From positions 1 to 64,000 of the forward strand of contig NZ_FNJM01000012.1 of NCBI RefSeq assembly GCF_900104115.1: a stretch of DNA of 64,000 nucleotides, written 5' to 3'. Below the pieces are notes generated by a model that was not told where the DNA came from, did no database searches, and saw only the letters and a program-made list of their open reading frames with translations. Shown in pieces: positions 34,038-43,299 of the stretch. This DNA is from Clostridium gasigenes (GTDB lineage: Bacteria > Bacillota > Clostridia > Clostridiales > Clostridiaceae). The translations under genes and the position numbers were made by a program. Numbering within the stretch: the stretch's first letter is position 1; each line of letters opens with the position of its first letter.

Positions 34038-35954
34038 TTAAGCTAAATTTTCCCATTCTTCATAAAGGGAAGAGACTACTTCTTCAAGAACAGCTATTTC
34101 TTTATTAACTCTTTCACTTTCTTTTGGATTTGCATAAATTTCTTCAAGGCATAATTGTTCTTGAAGAACTAATAAATCATCTTCCTTTGAAGCAATATCA
34201 TCTTCAATTTTTTTTAGCTTAAGTTTTACAGTTTTCTCTTCTTTTTCTAATTCTCTTTTCTTTTTCTTTTCGTCTTTAACTTGAGTTTTAGTTTTACCAT
34301 TTTGTAATTCTTCAATTTCTTGGAAACGAAGGGGATTAGCTTTTTTCTCAAGATAGTAGCTGTAGTTACCTAAGTACTCATTAATTCCACATTCCTTAAG
34401 TTCTAGTATTCTATTAATTACTTTATTAAGAAAATATCTATCATGAGATATTATCATTAAGGTACCATCATAGCTTAAAATAGCATCTTCTAGCGCTTCT
34501 CTTGACATAATATCTAAATGGTTTGTTGGTTCATCTAATAAAAGTAAGTTAGAGCGAGAAAGCATAAGTTTTAAAAGATTAATTCTACACTTTTCTCCAC
34601 CACTTAAGGTATTTATGATTTTAAATACATCATCTCCTGTAAATAGAAATGAAGCAAGTGCATTTCTAAGTTTAGAAGTAGTTAAGTGAGGGAAGTCATC
34701 CCAAACCTCGTCTATTATACTTTTATCTAAATTAAGATTAGATTGCTCTTGATCATAATATCCAACATTTACGTTAGTGCCAAGAATAACATTTCCTTTC
34801 TCTGCACCTACTGTGTTCATGATGATTTTAAATAAAGTAGTTTTACCACGTCCATTTTCACCAATTAATGCGACTTTTTCTCCTCGTTTTAAATCAAAAT
34901 CAAGAGTTGTAAATAATGTTTTTAAACCATAGCTTTTAGCTAAATTTTCTGCATGTAAGACATCATAACCACTTTTAACTGAAGTTTCAAATTGTATTTT
35001 TGAAGCTTCTTTATCTTTATCTGGGGTATCAAGTCTATCAATTTTATCAAGAGCTTTTTCACGGCTTTCGGCAGCTTTAATACTCTTTTCTCTATTGAAA
35101 GATCTGAATTTTTCAATAATAGCTTCCTGTCTTTTAATTTCAACCTGCTGTAGAGTATAAGCTTTTAATTGAGCTTCATGGTCTTTTGCTCTAAGATCTA
35201 AGAATTTAGTGTAAGGAACGTTATAACAATTAACATGACCATTAATTACTTCAAATGTATGTGTAGTAACTGCATCTAAGAAGAATCTATCATGAGAAAC
35301 TACTAAGACTGTTCCTTTATAAGATTTCAAATAATCTTCAAGCCATTCTATAGCTTCTAAATCTAAATGATTAGTAGGCTCATCTAAAAGAATTATATCT
35401 GGTTTGCGAAGAAGTAGTCTACAAAGAGAAACTCTAGTTTTTTGCCCCCCACTTAATGTAGATATAGTTTTATTAAAGTCATCTTCAAGAAATCCAAGTC
35501 CTTTTAAAACTTTAGATATTTCACCTCTGTAAGTGTAACCACCTCTAGGTCCATATAAATCTTGAATATTTGTATAGTCTTTTATTAATTTATCATGATA
35601 AGCAGCATTATTTTCATCATAAGGCTCGCTCATTTTGACTTCTAAATTAGCAAGCTTAGTCTCCATGTTTAGGAGTTCTTGAAAAACACAAACTAACTCA
35701 TCATAGATAGAGTTATTCATATTAAGTGTAATGTTTTGAGACAGGTAACCAAGGGATTTATTTTTATCTAAAAATATTTCACCATTATCATAATTTAAAT
35801 CCTTTGTAAGAATTTTAAAAAGAGTAGATTTACCTTCACCATTTCCACCTATAATACCAACTTTATCACCTTCGTTAATAGAAAATGTAACATTTTTTAA
35901 TACATCTCTAATACCGTAGCTTTTTCTTATATCCTTGCAACTTAAAATTACCAT
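34038..35954 (-). CDS. ABC-F family ATPase (YdiF/Uup type)
   Basis: 638 residues with no membrane segment. Two ABC domains in tandem: Walker A GGNGEGKST and GENGRGKTT, signatures LSGGQKTRVSL and LSGGEKCRINL, Walker B ILLDEPTNHLD and LLLDEPTNHLD. A linker of about 75 residues between them and a charged coiled coil at the C-terminus (~555-638) match the YdiF/Uup class. ABC-F proteins act on the ribosomal E site, relieving stalls or, in some cases, protecting from antibiotics. No antibiotic-type signal or leader attenuator is visible, so a housekeeping translation role is more likely. Start ATG with GGAGG. Confidence 0.88.
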   Translation of the reverse strand: MVILSCKDIRKSYGIRDVLKNVTFSINEGDKVGIIGGNGEGKSTLFKILTKDLNYDNGEIFLDKNKSLGYLSQNITLNMNNSIYDELVCVFQELLNMETKLANLEVKMSEPYDENNAAYHDKLIKDYTNIQDLYGPRGGYTYRGEISKVLKGLGFLEDDFNKTISTLSGGQKTRVSLCRLLLRKPDIILLDEPTNHLDLEAIEWLEDYLKSYKGTVLVVSHDRFFLDAVTTHTFEVINGHVNCYNVPYTKFLDLRAKDHEAQLKAYTLQQVEIKRQEAIIEKFRSFNREKSIKAAESREKALDKIDRLDTPDKDKEASKIQFETSVKSGYDVLHAENLAKSYGLKTLFTTLDFDLKRGEKVALIGENGRGKTTLFKIIMNTVGAEKGNVILGTNVNVGYYDQEQSNLNLDKSIIDEVWDDFPHLTTSKLRNALASFLFTGDDVFKIINTLSGGEKCRINLLKLMLSRSNLLLLDEPTNHLDIMSREALEDAILSYDGTLMIISHDRYFLNKVINRILELKECGINEYLGNYSYYLEKKANPLRFQEIEELQNGKTKTQVKDEKKKKRELEKEEKTVKLKLKKIEDDIASKEDDLLVLQEQLCLEEIYANPKESERVNKEIAVLEEVVSSLYEEWENLA

Positions 35955-35972
35955 TGTTATCCTCCATCTTTC

Positions 35973-36018
35973 AAGGCAGCTTCAAAAAATAACTAGTCAT
36001 ATTATTTTAGCTCCCTAA
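35973..36018. repeat. Interspersed inverted-repeat element, short copy
   Basis: AAGGCAGCTTCAAAAAATAAC, then TAGTCATATTATTTTAGCTCCCTAA, 19 bases upstream of the ABC-F start. A degenerate second unit (GCCATCTTT to AAAGAAGGC) follows at about 36020-36062. Confidence 0.5.
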
Positions 36019-36197
36019 TTGCCATCTTTGCAGCTTTAAACTGTCATTTTTAAAGAAGGCTCATCTATGTAAAAAATAATAAAAATCAAATGTCATAGTT
36101 AATTATACTATCAACTAGTAAGGTAATCAAATTATGAAATTATAAAATGAAAAAAAGATGCAAATTTAATAAAATCACACCTTTTTTTATATTTAAA

Positions 36198-36815
36198 TTA
36201 TAGGCTATCTCTTAAAACTAAATATCCAAGTGGAGGAGTATTGTTAAATAAACCTATTATATATATTGTATAAAACTGTCCATTAAGAAGTCTGAGGTTT
36301 GTAATAAGTTGAGATATTGCCTGAAGAGAGGAAAGCGTAACTCTAAAGTTATAAATGCCTGGTGATAAGGGATAATATCCTGTGGTTTCTACATATTCAA
36401 CATTACTAAAAAGGGGAACATTATTTAATAAAGAAAGGGTTAGTAATGGCGAATTTGGAGATAAATGTATAAATCTTAAAAATGAGTTAGATATACTAGG
36501 ACCACTAGTTGAATCATTTAATAGAAACAAGTCAATACTATTATAGAAAGTAATAATAGAAACAGTTGATGCACTGTTTGGAAGTAAATTAATTGTCTTA
36601 GTAAAAAGTGGGTTATCATATAAGCCAGAAGGATATAATTGAATTTCATAACTTCCAGGATTTAATTGTAAATATGGTACAACTTTCCCGAATAGTAATC
36701 CTTTGGCAATAAGTTCACCATTAGCATAAACATCAATAGAGCCCGCCTCAGGAAGGGCATGGATTAATCTAAGCCTGCTTTGTGAATTAGGCAATGTTTC
36801 TCTATAAAAGTTCAT
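36198..36815 (-). CDS. DUF4397 domain protein
   Basis: 205 residues with TAGGTGAT before the ATG. Two DUF4397 units are visible: SRLRLIHALPEAGSIDVYAN (about 14 on) and SFLRFIHLSPNSPLLTLSLL (about 110 on). This domain is a beta-sandwich of unknown role, frequent in surface and spore-associated proteins. No signal peptide is present, which in a spore former fits a protein assembled on the forespore from the mother cell; that is inference. The upstream Asn/Pro-rich gene ends 8 bases before it, so the two are one operon. Confidence 0.8.
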   Translation of the reverse strand: MNFYRETLPNSQSRLRLIHALPEAGSIDVYANGELIAKGLLFGKVVPYLQLNPGSYEIQLYPSGLYDNPLFTKTINLLPNSASTVSIITFYNSIDLFLLNDSTSGPSISNSFLRFIHLSPNSPLLTLSLLNNVPLFSNVEYVETTGYYPLSPGIYNFRVTLSSLQAISQLITNLRLLNGQFYTIYIIGLFNNTPPLGYLVLRDSL

Positions 36816-36823
36816 AATATCAC

Positions 36824-37468
36824 CTACTCTTCCCTTGAATAATCAAGAGTTAATTTAATAATTTTTTTAATTATTAAAGTAGCAATTGGATAAGGAATTT
36901 TATATGATTTTAAGGTGCTAAGCACTCCGTTATTATTTTTTTCCATATCATTAAATATTTTATCAATATCATCAGAAGAGCAACACCTAGTATCATTTGT
37001 AATATCAGAATTAATAGATAAATCAAAATCTCTAAGTATATCTAAGTGAGTAAGCGCATTTGTAAATCTATCAATATTAGTATCTTCAGTGTAGTTGTAT
37101 AATTCACTTTCAGGTAATTGAGGTAATGCAGGTAATTCAGATGGATAAAGTTCATCTTTGTCAGCTATGTTAGTTGGAGTAGAATTATTATTAGTAGTAT
37201 TATTGTCTGAACTGTATATTGAAGGTGTAGGAATAGTTGCTGGATAAAGAGGTACTGGGTTAGTATTCATATTAGGAAGAGGATTAAAATCCTGAGTAGT
37301 TTGTAAATCAGGTAGCCCTATAAAGAAGTTATTAGTCATATTATTAGCATCTACATCCATACAAGGAACCCATGAGGAATCTTTAGATTTAAATGGTTCT
37401 TTAATGTTTAAAGGAATGAAAGTTAAATCATCAGACCTATCAACCAAAGTATTTTTTTTTGAATTCAT
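36824..37468 (-). CDS. Asn/Pro/Thr-rich hypothetical protein
   Basis: 214 residues, GGAGG before the ATG. The N-terminal ~135 residues are low-complexity, rich in Asn, Pro, Thr and Asp (SSDNNTTNNNSTPTNIADKD; ELPALPQLPESELYNY). The C-terminal ~75 residues form a compact helical part with a CC pair (NDTRCCSSDD) and end KKIIKLTLDYSREE. No signal peptide. It shares an operon with the DUF4397 gene. A spore-surface role is a reasonable but untested idea. Confidence 0.7.
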   Translation of the reverse strand: MNSKKNTLVDRSDDLTFIPLNIKEPFKSKDSSWVPCMDVDANNMTNNFFIGLPDLQTTQDFNPLPNMNTNPVPLYPATIPTPSIYSSDNNTTNNNSTPTNIADKDELYPSELPALPQLPESELYNYTEDTNIDRFTNALTHLDILRDFDLSINSDITNDTRCCSSDDIDKIFNDMEKNNNGVLSTLKSYKIPYPIATLIIKKIIKLTLDYSREE

Positions 37469-37738
37469 TTTTTACCTCCAAAAGAATATTTATTATAAAT
37501 ATATGATAGATATTTATATATGTTACCTTAGGGACATGAAAATACAGGAATTTGATTAACTGTTTTTTGAAGCCCTTATAGATTATGAGAATGAAGATGG
37601 TTCTAGTACTAAAAAATAGTATAGTGTTGTAATTTGTGTCATAAATTAATATTTTGAATAATATATAGTGGAGCTACTAATATAAAATTTCATTACAAGC
37701 TGATAAGTAAGTTCTAATATTAAAATGTAAAATTTTGA

Positions 37739-39055
37739 GTGTCACTTATAATGTTTAATGGAAGGGTTGATAAATTGAGAGATTTATTTATAGGACTAGA
37801 TAAAAAGGTGCCTATTTTAGGTGGGCATAAGGTAATACCAATAAATTTTGATAATGCAGCTACTACACCAGTATTTAAGCAAGTTATTAATAAAATAATA
37901 GAGGCTAGTGAAGATTATGGTTCTATAGGAAGAGGACTTGGTCAAAAATCTGAGTTTTCCACAGCGGTATATCATGAGTGTAGAAATTTCATTTCAGATT
38001 TTTTTAAAGCTCCTTTAGATAAATACACTATAATATTTGTTAACAATACAACAGAGGGGATAAATAAGTTATCTAATATATTAATAACAAGTAAATATGA
38101 TGTAGTGATAACTAGTAGAATGGAACATCATTCTAATGATTTGCCCTGGAGAAATAAATGTATAGTAGATTATATAGAAGTTGATAATAATGGTAGATTG
38201 AAGATAGAGGAATTAGAGGAAAAGCTTATAAATTATAATGGGAAGGTTAAGTTTGTATCGTTAATAGCGGCATCTAATGTAACTGGATATGTGAACGATC
38301 TAACTAAAATTGCAAAAACTGTGCATAAGTATGGTGCAAAATTAATAGTTGATGGTGCTCAAATTGTGGCGCATAAAAGAATTTATATGACATCTAACCA
38401 GGAACTTGAAAATATAGATTTTTTAGTGTTCTCAGCCCATAAAATGTATGCACCTTTTGGTAGTGGCGCAATAGTTGGACTAAACACGTATTTTAATGAT
38501 GTAGAACCAGATATAAAAGGTGGAGGAACTGTTGAGGCAGTGTTAGATTATAGTGAAATATGGCTACAGACACCTGAAAAAAATGAAGCTGGAAGCCCTA
38601 ATTTCTTTGGAGCGGTAGCATTAGTAGAGGGGATTAAGGAACTAGAGAAAATAGGATATGATAAAATTGAAAAGCATGAAAAAGAAATTTTATCAAAGAC
38701 ATTAGAAGGTATGAAAGTTATACCAAAAATTATAAACTATGGGGATTTGGAAAATTATGAAGATAGATTAGGAATTACAGTATTTAATATTGAAGGTATA
38801 TATAATGCTGAAGTTGCTAAAATATTAGCAGAATATAAAGCAATAGCAGTAAGGCAGGGTGCTTTTTGTGCTCATCCATATGTAAGAAGACTGTTACATT
38901 TATCAGATGAAGAAGCAACAGCGTATCTAACAAATTCAAATTTGAAGATGCAAGGGATGGTTCGGGTAAGCTTTGGAATATATAATAGCATAGAAGAGGT
39001 AAATATATTTCTAAACACAATTGAATGGATAAGTAATAATATATCAAAATTTTAA
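37739..39055 (+). CDS. PLP-dependent aminotransferase class V (cysteine desulfurase-like)
   Basis: 438 residues from GTG 37739; an ATG at 37751 is an equal alternative, and neither has a strong ribosome site. The fold-type I core is clear: PINFDNAATTPV, SRMEHHSNDLPW, IVDGAQIVAHKRI and the PLP lysine Lys235 in FSAHKMYAPFGSG. A cysteine at 377 (GAFCAHPYV) stands where SufS-type desulfurases carry the catalytic Cys. Enzymes of this CsdA-like group release sulfur from cysteine, but members also act on other substrates. No Fe-S assembly genes are adjacent. The stretch before it (37469-37738) shows only part of an interspersed repeat at 37559-37580. Confidence 0.8.
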   Translation: MSLIMFNGRVDKLRDLFIGLDKKVPILGGHKVIPINFDNAATTPVFKQVINKIIEASEDYGSIGRGLGQKSEFSTAVYHECRNFISDFFKAPLDKYTIIFVNNTTEGINKLSNILITSKYDVVITSRMEHHSNDLPWRNKCIVDYIEVDNNGRLKIEELEEKLINYNGKVKFVSLIAASNVTGYVNDLTKIAKTVHKYGAKLIVDGAQIVAHKRIYMTSNQELENIDFLVFSAHKMYAPFGSGAIVGLNTYFNDVEPDIKGGGTVEAVLDYSEIWLQTPEKNEAGSPNFFGAVALVEGIKELEKIGYDKIEKHEKEILSKTLEGMKVIPKIINYGDLENYEDRLGITVFNIEGIYNAEVAKILAEYKAIAVRQGAFCAHPYVRRLLHLSDEEATAYLTNSNLKMQGMVRVSFGIYNSIEEVNIFLNTIEWISNNISKF

Positions 39056-39073
39056 TTAGCATATTAGCTAATT

Positions 39074-39110
39074 AATAGCAAAATAGCTATAAGCTATTTT
39101 GCTATTTTCC
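39074..39110. terminator. Bidirectional terminator
   Basis: AATAGCAAAATAGCT and AGCTATTTTGCTATT form a 15-bp stem between the convergent aminotransferase and PFK genes. Confidence 0.75.
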
Positions 39111-39126
39111 TTTAGATTACTAAGTT

Positions 39127-40353
39127 TTACTTATTCTTAGGATTATTAAAAGATTTAAACTTAGGCAAGTAATTTTCAAGTATTAAAGATGGTTCGCCGT
39201 TAACTAAAGGAGTAAAGTAGTTTAGTGCTTCTTCAGTTAGATGATTACCAGCCGTGTTTACCCATTCCGTTGGAAAGTATTTAACATTATTAGCTATTTT
39301 ATCTGCTGGGACTAGAAAATATGATACTTTATAAGGGGAATTAGAATCCCTTTTAATTCCTACCATATAGCCAGACATACCATCTCTTGCAAATTCTAAT
39401 GCTGAATACCCAGCATCATAAGCTTCTTGTAAATCTACATTGCTAGCGCAATGTATTGCACATCTTTGCAGTACACCAAGCTCAAGTGATTTAACTCTTG
39501 TAGTTATACCAGAGTTAATTATTAAATGCTTAAGATAGTTACCAACTCCACCAAGCTGAGCATGTCCAAAAGTATCATGTTGTTTTTCTACTTCAGTTAC
39601 AAATGTACCTTCCGCATTTCGTATTCCTTCGGATACAACTATATAAACTTGGTTTTGTTCCTTAAACTTTTGGTTTACATCACTTAAAAATTTATCTGTA
39701 TCAAAAGCTGTCTCAGGTAGATAAATAAAATCAGCTACAGGTTTTCCATTAATTTGAGCAAGGCAGGCTGAAGCTGCAAGCCATCCTGTATCACGGCCCA
39801 TAGTCTCTAGTATGAATATACCATTATTTATATAAACTGATGAATCAAGATAAGTTTCTAAAATAGTTGTTGCAATAAACTTTGCAGCACTTCCGAATCC
39901 AGGTGTATGATCTGTAAACATTAAATCATTATCTATAGTTTTAGGTATTCCCATAAACTTTATATCAAGTCCAGTTTCCACAGCATATTTTCCTAGCTTA
40001 GCAATAGTATCCATTGAATCATTACCGCCTACATAAAAAAATGCTTTAATATCATTAGCTTTTAAAATTTCTAAAAGTTTATCATATTCTTCTGCTCCAT
40101 CTTCAAGGTTTTTCATTTTATATCTACAAGATCCAAGGCCAGAAGAAGGTGTATGTCTAAAAATTTGGATTTCTTCATCTGAAAGGGTTGTTAAGTTTAT
40201 TAGGCTTCCATTTAAGATACCTTCAATTCCGTTTAAGCCGCCATAAACATTGTCAAATAAATCTAAATCTTTATTCGCCTTAAGTAAACCTACTACACTT
40301 GAATTAATTACAGATGTTGGTCCGCCTGATTGGGCAATGATACAATTAGCCAT
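39127..40353 (-). CDS. Phosphofructokinase, PPi-dependent type
   Basis: 408 residues, AAAGGAGCG before the ATG. PFK landmarks: QSGGPTSVINSS, FYVGGNDSMDT, MGIPKTIDND, ETMGRDTGWLAA. In ATP-dependent PFK the second motif is GGDGS and the third begins PGTID. The Asp after GGN and the Lys of PKTID mark pyrophosphate-dependent enzymes, so it probably uses PPi and works reversibly. The metal-binding Asp of GGDDS is Asn here, a variant seen in a clostridial subgroup. It would act in glycolysis/gluconeogenesis alongside a canonical ATP-PFK elsewhere. Confidence 0.85.
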   Translation of the reverse strand: MANCIIAQSGGPTSVINSSVVGLLKANKDLDLFDNVYGGLNGIEGILNGSLINLTTLSDEEIQIFRHTPSSGLGSCRYKMKNLEDGAEEYDKLLEILKANDIKAFFYVGGNDSMDTIAKLGKYAVETGLDIKFMGIPKTIDNDLMFTDHTPGFGSAAKFIATTILETYLDSSVYINNGIFILETMGRDTGWLAASACLAQINGKPVADFIYLPETAFDTDKFLSDVNQKFKEQNQVYIVVSEGIRNAEGTFVTEVEKQHDTFGHAQLGGVGNYLKHLIINSGITTRVKSLELGVLQRCAIHCASNVDLQEAYDAGYSALEFARDGMSGYMVGIKRDSNSPYKVSYFLVPADKIANNVKYFPTEWVNTAGNHLTEEALNYFTPLVNGEPSLILENYLPKFKSFNNPKNK

Positions 40354-40547
40354 TTGAATACGCTCCTTTTATTATAAAATATGCAATGTGATATACTTTT
40401 TAACTTATTATGTACTCTAATTAATAATATACAACAAAATATGCATTAAATAAAGGGTTTATTAAAAAAAATAATATGATACATAAAATAAAAAAAATAT
40501 AATAAAATATATAGTAGACTCTATAAAATAGGAGGATAAGTATATAA

Positions 40548-41105
40548 ATGGGGTTAAGAGAGGTTATTATAATAGGAGTAGCTATAGCTATGGATGCATT
40601 AGGGGTAACTATAAGTTTAGGTTTAAATTGTAAAGTAAGAAGAAATACTAAAATTAAATGCATACTATCTTTTGCAATATTTCAGTTTTTATTTATTTTA
40701 GTTGGAGGAATATGGGGAAATTTTTTTGATACATATATAGCAAGCATTCCCAATTTGATAGGTGGAATTATTATGGGGATTATTGGTATGGTTATGATAC
40801 TGGGAGGAATAAAAAGTGATGGAGATGAAAAGTCTATACTAGAGAAGAAGTATATGCATATTCTTCTTGGTATATCTGTAAGTATAGATGCCTTAGTAGT
40901 TGGATTTACAACATTTCATTATATAGGCGGTTATTCACTTATGTTTGTAGATTCTGTATTAGCAGGATTAATTACATTATTAATTTGTACTATTGGTTTC
41001 TATTTATGTAGGTATGTAAAAAAAATAGATTTTATATGTAGGTATGCAGATTTTTTTGGTGGAATAATACTTGTTTTATTTGGACTTAAGATGATATTTT
41101 TATAG
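40548..41105 (+). CDS. MntP-family manganese efflux pump (putative)
   Basis: 185 residues, about six membrane segments in two halves; AGGAGGATAAG before the ATG. Each half carries the conserved acid motif: IAMDALGVTISLGL in the first helix and SIDALVVGFTT in the fourth. This arrangement is that of MntP (YebN) and its relative YtaF. MntP exports Mn2+. No Mn riboswitch (yybP-ykoY) is visible in the 195 bases upstream, unlike many mntP genes, so YtaF-like sporulation function is an alternative. Confidence 0.75.
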   Translation: MGLREVIIIGVAIAMDALGVTISLGLNCKVRRNTKIKCILSFAIFQFLFILVGGIWGNFFDTYIASIPNLIGGIIMGIIGMVMILGGIKSDGDEKSILEKKYMHILLGISVSIDALVVGFTTFHYIGGYSLMFVDSVLAGLITLLICTIGFYLCRYVKKIDFICRYADFFGGIILVLFGLKMIFL

Positions 41106-41141
41106 TATTATAATTGAAGTCCTAATATGATATAATATATA

Positions 41142-41219
41142 TTAGGGATTTTAAAAAATAACAAGTCAAGGCACAAAATATACTAGCATAGTAGCTTGTT
41201 ATTTTTTGAATAAGCCTTA
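41142..41219. repeat. Interspersed inverted-repeat element
   Basis: TTAGGGATTTTAAAAAATAAC, AAGTCAAGGCACAAAATATACTAGCATAG, TAGCTTGTTATTTTTTGAATAAGCCTTAA. The two ends are near-perfect reverse complements over about 25 bases. It lies 37 bases after mntP and ends 18 bases before the Fur-family start, so it should also fold in that mRNA. Confidence 0.7.
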
Positions 41220-41236
41220 AATGAGTAGGTGAAAGT

Positions 41237-41644
41237 ATGGAGTGGAATAATTATCTTAAAAAAAATGAAATAAAAATAACAAAAGCTAGAATAGCTTTAT
41301 TGAATATTTTAGAAAATATAACTAAAGGTATTTCGGCAGAAAATCTTTATGAAGAATGTAAAAATCAGGGTATAAATGTGAATTTAAGTACAATATATAG
41401 GGGTCTTGAACTATTTGAAGAAAAAAATATTATTAATAAAGTAAGCCTTGGAGAAGGCCATTTTATTTATTCCTTAAAAAAAAATAAACATAATCATACA
41501 GTAGAATGTGATATTTGCCATAAGGAAATAGCATTTCCTTGTCCAATGCAACATATAGAAGAATTATTAAAGGCTCAAGTTGGATTTACATTAAAAGAAC
41601 ACAAACTAGAAATGAAAGGTGTTTGCGAGGATTGTAAAGAATAA
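41237..41644 (+). CDS. Fur-family metalloregulator (Zur-like)
   Basis: 135 residues, AGTAGGTGAAAG before the ATG. Winged helix: LYEECKNQGINVNLSTIYRG. Dimerisation domain with the HNHTVECDICHKEIAFPCP metal region and structural zinc cysteines Cys91/Cys94 and Cys130/Cys133. I favour Zur because a zinc-type ABC transporter (41730-43238) is encoded next to it, convergently, with a 7-1-7 palindrome in its promoter at 43281. Fur or PerR cannot be excluded from sequence alone. Confidence 0.75.
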   Translation: MEWNNYLKKNEIKITKARIALLNILENITKGISAENLYEECKNQGINVNLSTIYRGLELFEEKNIINKVSLGEGHFIYSLKKNKHNHTVECDICHKEIAFPCPMQHIEELLKAQVGFTLKEHKLEMKGVCEDCKE

Positions 41645-41653
41645 GTAAGCCTC

Positions 41654-41714
41654 AAAAAAAGCTAGGTAGGAATGAATTTTAGTTTTTCTAAAATTTATTC
41701 TTACCTAGCTTTTT
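41654..41714. terminator. Long bidirectional terminator
   Basis: AAAAAGCTAGGTA with GAATGAATTTTAG on the left and CTAAAATTTATTC with TTACCTAGCTTTTT on the right form a long stem between the convergent regulator and permease genes. Confidence 0.85.
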
Positions 41715-41729
41715 GTATTTGAATCTACA

Positions 41730-42521
41730 TTAGCCTCTAAAACGTTCATATATGATAACCATAATAAGTGTAAATACAGAAGTTAGGGCAATAGTACCAC
41801 CTGGTGCACTATTTATGTAATATGAGAAAACAAGACCTAACATAATATCTATAAAACCAAATATTATTGAAAATATAAGAGTAGTTTTAAAGCTTTTCTT
41901 TAGTTGCATTGCAGTAGCAACTGGAACTACCATAATTGAGGATATAACTAAGATTCCCATTATTCGTATTGACATAGATATTGTTGCACCAACTAATAAT
42001 GTAAATATGTAGTTAATAGCTTTAACTTTAATTCCAGAAGTTTTTGCACCTTCTTCATCAAAAGTTATATATACAAGTTTATTATAAAGAAGCATAAGTA
42101 TAGCTATACAAGTAATACCTACAATTGATATTAACACAATATCGGATCTAGTTACTGTTAATATACTGCCAAATAAATATGAATTAACATTAGCAGAGGC
42201 TTTGCCACTACTAATTAATATAATAGCAATACCAAGGCTAAAAGTAAGGACTAGTGACATTACAAGCTCAGCATATTTTTTATAGTAATCTCTTAAAAAC
42301 TCTATAATTAAAGCACATAATGAAGTGAATAGGAAAGCTGTTATTAAAGGATTAAGACCAATAACTAAGCCTATTGCAACTCCAGCAAATGAAGAGTGAG
42401 AAAGAGTATCCCCTATCATTGAGTATCTTCTAAGGACTAAGAAAAGTCCTATAAAGGGACATAGTATTGAAATAATAAAACTTGCCATAAAGGCATTTTG
42501 CATAAATTCTAATTGTAACAT
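41730..42521 (-). CDS. znuB: Zinc/manganese-type ABC transporter permease
   Basis: 263 residues, AAAGGTAGG before the ATG, about eight membrane helices. ABC-3 family blocks: RRYSMIGDTLSHSSFAGVAI near residue 35 and GAKTSGIKVKAINYI (the coupling-helix region). Such permeases bring in Zn2+ or Mn2+ with a lipoprotein binding protein. The ATPase gene lies 42 bases upstream. No substrate-binding protein gene is found in the cluster, so it must be elsewhere. Confidence 0.82.
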   Translation of the reverse strand: MLQLEFMQNAFMASFIISILCPFIGLFLVLRRYSMIGDTLSHSSFAGVAIGLVIGLNPLITAFLFTSLCALIIEFLRDYYKKYAELVMSLVLTFSLGIAIILISSGKASANVNSYLFGSILTVTRSDIVLISIVGITCIAILMLLYNKLVYITFDEEGAKTSGIKVKAINYIFTLLVGATISMSIRIMGILVISSIMVVPVATAMQLKKSFKTTLIFSIIFGFIDIMLGLVFSYYINSAPGGTIALTSVFTLIMVIIYERFRG

Positions 42522-42563
42522 TGAAACCTACCTTTCTGTATAAATTAAAGCTTTAAAGAAAAA

Positions 42564-43238
42564 TTAAATAGCACTGTTTATCTCAAAATTTCTATCTCTT
42601 AAGATTTTATATTCGCTAGATGTATAAAGTTTAACATTTCCATTATGTACTTTAAGTATATGTGTTGAATATTTAAGGGCTATGTGAATATTATGTTCAA
42701 TAGATATAATAGTTTTTTTATCCACTTTATTAATTTGAGATATAATGCTATAAATTTCTTTTTGATTAGCTTCATCTACACCCGTAGAAGGCTCGTCAAG
42801 TATGATAATATCAGGATTCCCCATTAATGCACGTGCAATTAAAACTCTTTGTTGCTGACCACCAGAAAGGTTACCTAATAATTTATTTTTATATTCATAT
42901 AAATTTACACTTTTCAAAGCAGCAGGAATATCTATTTTTTTATTTTTGCCTAAAGTTTTTTTATGACAATCAAGCACTTCAGTTACAGTGATTGGGAATT
43001 GGGCGTTAAAAGAATCTAACTTTTGAGGAACGTATCCTATTGAGTTAGCCGTAATGTTAATAGAGCCAGAAGTAGGATTTAAAAGTCCAAGGATAAGTTT
43101 AATTAGTGTTGTTTTACAACTACCATTTTCGCCAACAACAGAAACATAAACACCAGAAGGTATATTTAAATTAATGTTATTTAGTATATATGGTGCTTTG
43201 TTTGTGTATGAAAAACACAAATTATTTATGGTAATCAA
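42564..43238 (-). CDS. znuC: Zinc-type ABC transporter ATP-binding protein
   Basis: 224 residues from a TTG at 43238 (AGGAGATG upstream). Walker A GENGSCKTT (Cys in place of the usual Gly), signature LSGGQQQRVLIARAL, Walker B IIILDEPSTGVD, switch His in SIEHNIH. GVDEANQKEIY is typical of ZnuC/AdcC/MntB-type ATPases. It pairs with the permease downstream. The Walker A Cys (normally G-x-G-K in GxSGSGKST) is tolerated in this family. The promoter with a Fur-type palindrome lies just upstream. Confidence 0.82.
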   Translation of the reverse strand: MITINNLCFSYTNKAPYILNNINLNIPSGVYVSVVGENGSCKTTLIKLILGLLNPTSGSINITANSIGYVPQKLDSFNAQFPITVTEVLDCHKKTLGKNKKIDIPAALKSVNLYEYKNKLLGNLSGGQQQRVLIARALMGNPDIIILDEPSTGVDEANQKEIYSIISQINKVDKKTIISIEHNIHIALKYSTHILKVHNGNVKLYTSSEYKILRDRNFEINSAI

Positions 43239-43266
43239 AAAATCATCTCCTAAGTTTTCTAACTCT

Positions 43267-43296
43267 ATTATACAAGGAAATGCGAATAATTTGCAA
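43267..43296 (-). promoter_or_regulatory. Promoter with Fur-family-type operator for the zinc ABC genes
   Basis: On the minus strand TTGCAA (43296-43291), 18 bases and TATAAT (43272-43267) form a promoter. The inverted repeat TGCGAAT-A-ATTTGCA (43281-43295, plus strand) has one mismatch in a 7-1-7 pattern, the shape bound by Fur/Zur/PerR dimers. It covers the -35 box and spacer, so binding would repress. Confidence 0.6.
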
Positions 43297-43299
43297 TAA

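Noticed and set aside
40354-40547. Manganese (yybP-ykoY) riboswitch expected before an MntP gene
   Set aside because: No conserved paired loops or terminator; the region is A/T-rich only.
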